From Cupriavidus basilensis (GTDB lineage Bacteria; Pseudomonadota; Gammaproteobacteria; Burkholderiales; Burkholderiaceae), in the NCBI RefSeq assembly GCF_008801925.2, contig NZ_CP062804.1, positions 1,674,001 to 1,738,000 of the forward strand: DNA of 64,000 bases, written 5' to 3'. Below are positions 61,090 through 64,000 of this stretch, piece after piece. Positions within the stretch are counted from its first letter, which is position 1, and each line of letters opens with the position of its first letter. The position numbers were made by a program, and so were the translations under genes. A model generated the notes under the pieces. It was not told where the DNA came from. It worked only from the letters and a program-made list of their open reading frames with translations, and did not search any database.

Positions 61090-62052
61090 TTACTTGATGA
61101 CCACCGGGTTGACCGGTGCGCCGCTGCCGTTCACTACCTTGAGCGGTGCTGCCGTATACAGGAAGGTCCACTGCTGATCGTCCGCGCAGTCCGCGGCGAG
61201 CGGGTCCAGCTGGGCGATCTCGGTCAGGGTGACGCCCAGGTTGCGCATCAGCGCATTGTGCAGCGGCAAGGCAACGCCCGAGACCGGGTCCACGGTCACC
61301 TCGTTGGCAATCGTGTCGGTGACGAGGTTGGGGATCTCCATGCGATGGAACCACTCGACCAGTTCCGGGCTGTAGGTCAGGCCCGGCTCGACGAACTCAC
61401 GATAGAACTCAGCCTGGTCGCGCTTGTAGAAGGAGCCGATCCAGCCGGTGCGGATCACCAGGATGTCGCGTTTCTCGATGCGCACGCCCTGCATCTCGGC
61501 GGCGGCGAGCAAGTCGAGGTGGGTGAAGGTCTCGCCCGGGGCGAGCACGTCCTTGCCGCGGTGGCGCGCCATGTCGATCAGCACGCCGCGGCCGACCACG
61601 CCGCGCTCCGCGATCGGCAGGATGCTGGCTTTTTCCAGGCCGCCGATGGTCGATTTGGCGTCGTAGCCGTTCCACAGCTGATCACCGTACCAGACATGGC
61701 CCAGGGCGTCGTACTGGGTCGAGCCCTGCAGGTACATGATCATCATGTCGTCGGCGTACTCGGCCTCGCCGGGGAACTTCGGGCCCTTGCCGCAAAGATA
61801 GTGGCCCTTGTCCATCACGTTGAGGCGGCGCGCCTGCGAACGCCCGGGCCAGACCGGGTCGCCGGCGGGGTTTCCCATCTGGATCTGCAGGGTGAAGGTC
61901 TTGCCGGAGCGCACGGAGGCCACGCCGCGCAGCACCTCGGCCGGGGTGAGATAGTTCAGCGACCCGACCTCGTCATCCGGCCCCCATTTGCCCCAGTTCT
62001 TCGGCGCATCGCGCAACAACTCGGCTACCAGCGGGACGTTCTTCGATTCCAT
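61090..62052 (-). CDS. Cyclase-family metal-dependent hydrolase
   Basis: 320 aa of the cyclase/kynurenine-formamidase-like family. The metal motif appears as STQYDALGHVWYGDQLWNGY (a HxGTHxDxPxH variant), followed by ERGVVGRGVLIDMARHRGKDVLAPGETFTHLDL and DILVIRTGW. Substrates range from formylkynurenine to polyketides; here it is unknown. AGGAGA precedes the ATG at 62052; a 92-residue upstream frame is ignored. Probably monocistronic. Confidence 0.83.
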   Translation of the reverse strand: MESKNVPLVAELLRDAPKNWGKWGPDDEVGSLNYLTPAEVLRGVASVRSGKTFTLQIQMGNPAGDPVWPGRSQARRLNVMDKGHYLCGKGPKFPGEAEYADDMMIMYLQGSTQYDALGHVWYGDQLWNGYDAKSTIGGLEKASILPIAERGVVGRGVLIDMARHRGKDVLAPGETFTHLDLLAAAEMQGVRIEKRDILVIRTGWIGSFYKRDQAEFYREFVEPGLTYSPELVEWFHRMEIPNLVTDTIANEVTVDPVSGVALPLHNALMRNLGVTLTEIAQLDPLAADCADDQQWTFLYTAAPLKVVNGSGAPVNPVVIK

Positions 62053-62240
62053 GCCATGTCTCCTTTTTGGATTGACCCTGAGGGATCGCACTGTGCCGGT
62101 CATGTCCGTGGCGCATGGTCGACCATGCGTGGAGAACATAAATAAGAACGGTCGTGCGTTTTGTTGTGGATCGAGTGTAGGACCTTGCGCAGGAGCATGT
62201 CCAGGCATGGAAAACCCGCCGGGGGTTTCAGGGGCCCGCT

Positions 62241-62483
62241 TCAATCGTCCAGCCCGAAGGCCAGCAGTGGCCCGAACACCAGTGCCCCGAGCACGATCAT
62301 GGACAGGCCGCTGTCCATGTGCTTCCATTCATGCAGCACAGCACGCGCGTCGACCTGCGCCCAGAACAGGGACACAACGCCCAGCAGGACGACGATCACC
62401 GCCGCGGCCAGCGCGAACCCGTCGCGCGTGGCGCGGCGGTGGGTTTCGGAAGGGCTATCATTCGAGATGCGCACGCCTTGCAT
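62241..62483 (-). CDS. Small two-helix membrane protein
   Basis: 80 aa with helices at about 23-41 and 59-76 and a polar N-terminus (SNDSPSETHRRATRD). No domain recognised. The ATG at 62483 has AGGAGT-like sequence (CCAGGAGTC) upstream, which supports translation. It is divergent from the PepSY gene. Function unknown. Confidence 0.6.
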   Translation of the reverse strand: MQGVRISNDSPSETHRRATRDGFALAAAVIVVLLGVVSLFWAQVDARAVLHEWKHMDSGLSMIVLGALVFGPLLAFGLDD

Positions 62484-62558
62484 GGCCAGACTCCTGGAAA
62501 ACTGTGACGATGACGATCAATGCAATGGCGCCCATTGTGGTGATCCCTGCCTGAACCC

Positions 62559-63017
62559 ATGCTGAGCGCGCCATTCAGCTTGCGTTCAGGCAAGGCACGG
62601 CAGACTGCTTCGCGCCTTCAAGGCTTGTTCACAACCGTATTGCCCCGCTCGTTCACGCCATTGCCTTCGTTGCGCACCTTATCCCTGCCTCGCGCCCTGT
62701 TGCCGCTGCTAGCCGCCTTGCCGCTGCTGCTGGCGGCGCCGGCGCCCGCCCATGCCGACAAGGACGCCGACCGCGCCCGCGCCGCCGTCCAGTCGGGCGA
62801 GATCCTGCCGCTCACGCGCATCCTGGAGGCGGTGTCGGCGCAATACACGGGCGATGTGATCGGCGTCAAGCTCGACCGCGACGATGGCGTCTGGCAGTAC
62901 GAAGTCAAGCTGCTGCTGGCAAGCGGCTCGGTGGCCAAGCTCGAGTACGACGCCAGGACCGCCACGCTGCTCAAAGCCAAGGGGCGCGATCTTGAGCAGG
63001 CCCGCAAGAAACCCTGA
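62559..63017 (+). CDS. Exported PepSY-domain protein
   Basis: 152 aa: a signal sequence (LLPLLAALPLLLAAPAPAHA, ending near residue 65) and a single PepSY domain (SGEILPLTRILEAVSAQYTGDVIGVKLDRDDGVWQYEVKLLL). The 40 residues before the signal core are odd, so the true start may be an internal TTG or GTG; ATG at 62559 is the first in frame. Six bases before a response regulator and followed by its kinase: PepSY-RR-HK trios usually sense envelope or metal stress. Confidence 0.83.
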   Translation: MLSAPFSLRSGKARQTASRLQGLFTTVLPRSFTPLPSLRTLSLPRALLPLLAALPLLLAAPAPAHADKDADRARAAVQSGEILPLTRILEAVSAQYTGDVIGVKLDRDDGVWQYEVKLLLASGSVAKLEYDARTATLLKAKGRDLEQARKKP

Positions 63018-63023
63018 TCCCCC

Positions 63024-63725
63024 ATGCGCATCCTCCTGGTAGAAGACGAGGCCATGCTGGCCGCCCAGATCCACGCCAGCCTTGTGGGCGCGGGGTACGC
63101 CGTCGATACGGCAGCGGACGGCATCGATGCCTGGCACCTGGGCGCCGAAGAGCCGTACGATGCCGTGGTGCTCGACCTTGGCCTGCCCGGGCTCGACGGC
63201 CTGTCCGTGCTGCGCCGCTGGCGCGCGGCACAGGTGAACCTGCCGGTGCTGATCCTGACCGCGCGCGACAGCTGGACCGACAAGGTGGAAGGCATCGATG
63301 CCGGGGCCGACGACTATCTCGCCAAGCCCTTTCGCATGGAAGAGTTGCTGGCCCGCATCCGCGCGCTGATCCGCCGCGCCCATGGCATGTCCACGCCCGA
63401 GCTGGCCTGCGGCCCGGTGCGCCTGAACGCGCGCACGGGCGTGGCAACCGTCGACGGCGCCGCGGTGGTGCTGACCGCCCATGAGTTCAAGGTGCTGGAT
63501 TACCTGATGCACCACCCGGGCGCGATCATCAGCAAGGCCGTGCTGACCGAGCACATCTATGCGCAGGATTTCGACCGCGACAGCAACACCATCGAAGTCT
63601 TTATCGGACGGCTGCGGCGCAAACTCGGCGTGGACGTCATCGAGACCGTGCGCGGACAAGGCTACCGCCTGCGCCCGCCGACGTCTCCCGATGCCCCCGC
63701 AACCGCCACAAACGCCGCCAACTGA
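63024..63725 (+). CDS. OmpR-family response regulator (QseB/PmrA-like)
   Basis: 233 aa, canonical: acidic pair MRILLVEDEAML, phospho-acceptor Asp51 in VVLDLGLPGLDG, Thr in LILTARD, Lys in DYLAKPFRMEEL and a winged-helix domain (VLTAHEFKVLDYLMHHPGAIISK, VRGQGYRLR). Unlike the regulator at 26737 all receiver residues are kept. Between the PepSY gene and the sensor kinase in one operon; likely responds to envelope stress. Confidence 0.93.
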   Translation: MRILLVEDEAMLAAQIHASLVGAGYAVDTAADGIDAWHLGAEEPYDAVVLDLGLPGLDGLSVLRRWRAAQVNLPVLILTARDSWTDKVEGIDAGADDYLAKPFRMEELLARIRALIRRAHGMSTPELACGPVRLNARTGVATVDGAAVVLTAHEFKVLDYLMHHPGAIISKAVLTEHIYAQDFDRDSNTIEVFIGRLRRKLGVDVIETVRGQGYRLRPPTSPDAPATATNAAN

Positions 63726-63728
63726 CCC

Positions 63729-64000
63729 ATGCGCCAGTCATTAGCCATCCGCCTGCTAGCGGTCGCGGCCGTCTGGCTGGCCGCCGCGCTCGGCGGCACC
63801 GGCTGGCTGCTCTCCACCCTGTTCGCGCGCCACGTCAACGATACCTATGTGCGCCAGCTCGACAATCAGCTCACCAGCCTCGCCGCCGCCTTGGACTGGA
63901 GCGCTGACGGCAAGCTCGCCCTGACCCGCGCCCCGGCCGACCCGCGCTTTGAGCTACCCTACTCGGGCGCCTACTGGCAGGCGCAGGCGCCGGGCGCCAC
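63729..64000 (+). CDS. Sensor histidine kinase, N-terminal part (cut by window end)
   Basis: Starts 3 bases after the response regulator: MRQSLAIRLLAVAAVW, a TM helix to about residue 30, then a periplasmic region (ARHVNDTYVRQLDNQLTSLAAALDWSADGKL). The open frame runs to the end of the window (90 codons). The kinase core lies outside. The start of a QseC/PmrB/TctE-like sensor, partner of the regulator just upstream. Confidence 0.85.
   Translation, partial: MRQSLAIRLLAVAAVWLAAALGGTGWLLSTLFARHVNDTYVRQLDNQLTSLAAALDWSADGKLALTRAPADPRFELPYSGAYWQAQAPGA

Noticed and set aside
1..64000. tRNA, rRNA, CRISPR, insertion sequences or prophage
   Set aside because: No tRNA cloverleaf or TpsiC-type motifs, spaced repeats, transposases or phage genes were recognised by eye; a tRNAscan and ISfinder run would settle this.

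Overview
The window is a GC-rich, densely coded stretch of a betaproteobacterial replicon, most probably from the Burkholderiaceae and closest in flavour to Cupriavidus/Ralstonia. Three tripartite-tricarboxylate (Bug) binding proteins, many LysR/IclR/AraC regulators paired with small catabolic operons, a KAAPAKKA-type HU protein and a nitrile hydratase operon all fit a metabolically versatile soil bacterium, possibly its second chromosome. No rRNA, tRNA, transposase, phage gene or CRISPR array was recognised. This assignment is inference from gene content; no database search was possible.

Layout. 0.3-3 kb: an alpha-hydroxyketone autoinducer synthase (CqsA/LqsA type) convergent with its six-helix sensor kinase. 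3.1-5.6 kb: ribA, then a cobalt-type nitrile hydratase operon (alpha, beta, accessory protein). 6-12.5 kb: a signalling block with a hybrid kinase, a proline-rich microprotein, a histidine kinase whose ATP-binding domain is degenerate, a sigma54-dependent response regulator, a second sigma54 activator without receiver, and a zinc-ribbon protein. 12.6-20.5 kb: a TetR regulator divergent from an eight-gene, largely translationally coupled operon (FAD oxidoreductase, DUF1365, cyclopropane-synthase-like methylase, chalcone-isomerase-like protein, GPH transporter, DUF3833 lipoprotein, SDR, SnoaL). Related gene sets elsewhere are tied to photo-oxidative stress and furan fatty acid synthesis. 20.7-26 kb: a small ion channel, cardiolipin synthase, aldo/keto reductase and Kup. 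26-30 kb: a decayed KAS III remnant, an inverted pair of perfect DnaA boxes, an OmpR-type regulator with a degenerate receiver, an EAL protein and a chemoreceptor.

30-44 kb is catabolic: an acyl-CoA ligase with IclR regulator and deaminase, then two back-to-back organic-acid modules, each with a Bug protein and an Ldh-family dehydrogenase. One adds a GlcD-like flavoprotein and a TPP enzyme; the other adds a CHMI-like isomerase, a GarL-like aldolase and a LysR regulator. 44-50 kb holds a flavoprotein oxidase and a glucarate/galactarate set (garD, GudP-like carrier, kdgD) whose divergent promoters carry mirror-image operator-like sites. 50-55.6 kb has a LysR regulator divergent from a CoA-transferase/quinone-reductase/Bug operon, then an AraC regulator. 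55.6-64 kb has an FMN glutamate-synthase-like protein, an alpha/beta hydrolase, an HU-like protein, an acyl-CoA synthetase, a cyclase-family hydrolase, and a PepSY protein with a response regulator and sensor kinase, the last cut by the window edge.

The most interesting regions are the TetR-fronted lipid operon, the possible four-step phosphorelay at 6-10.6 kb, the isolated DnaA-box pair next to a dead KAS III gene, and the symmetric glucarate operators.
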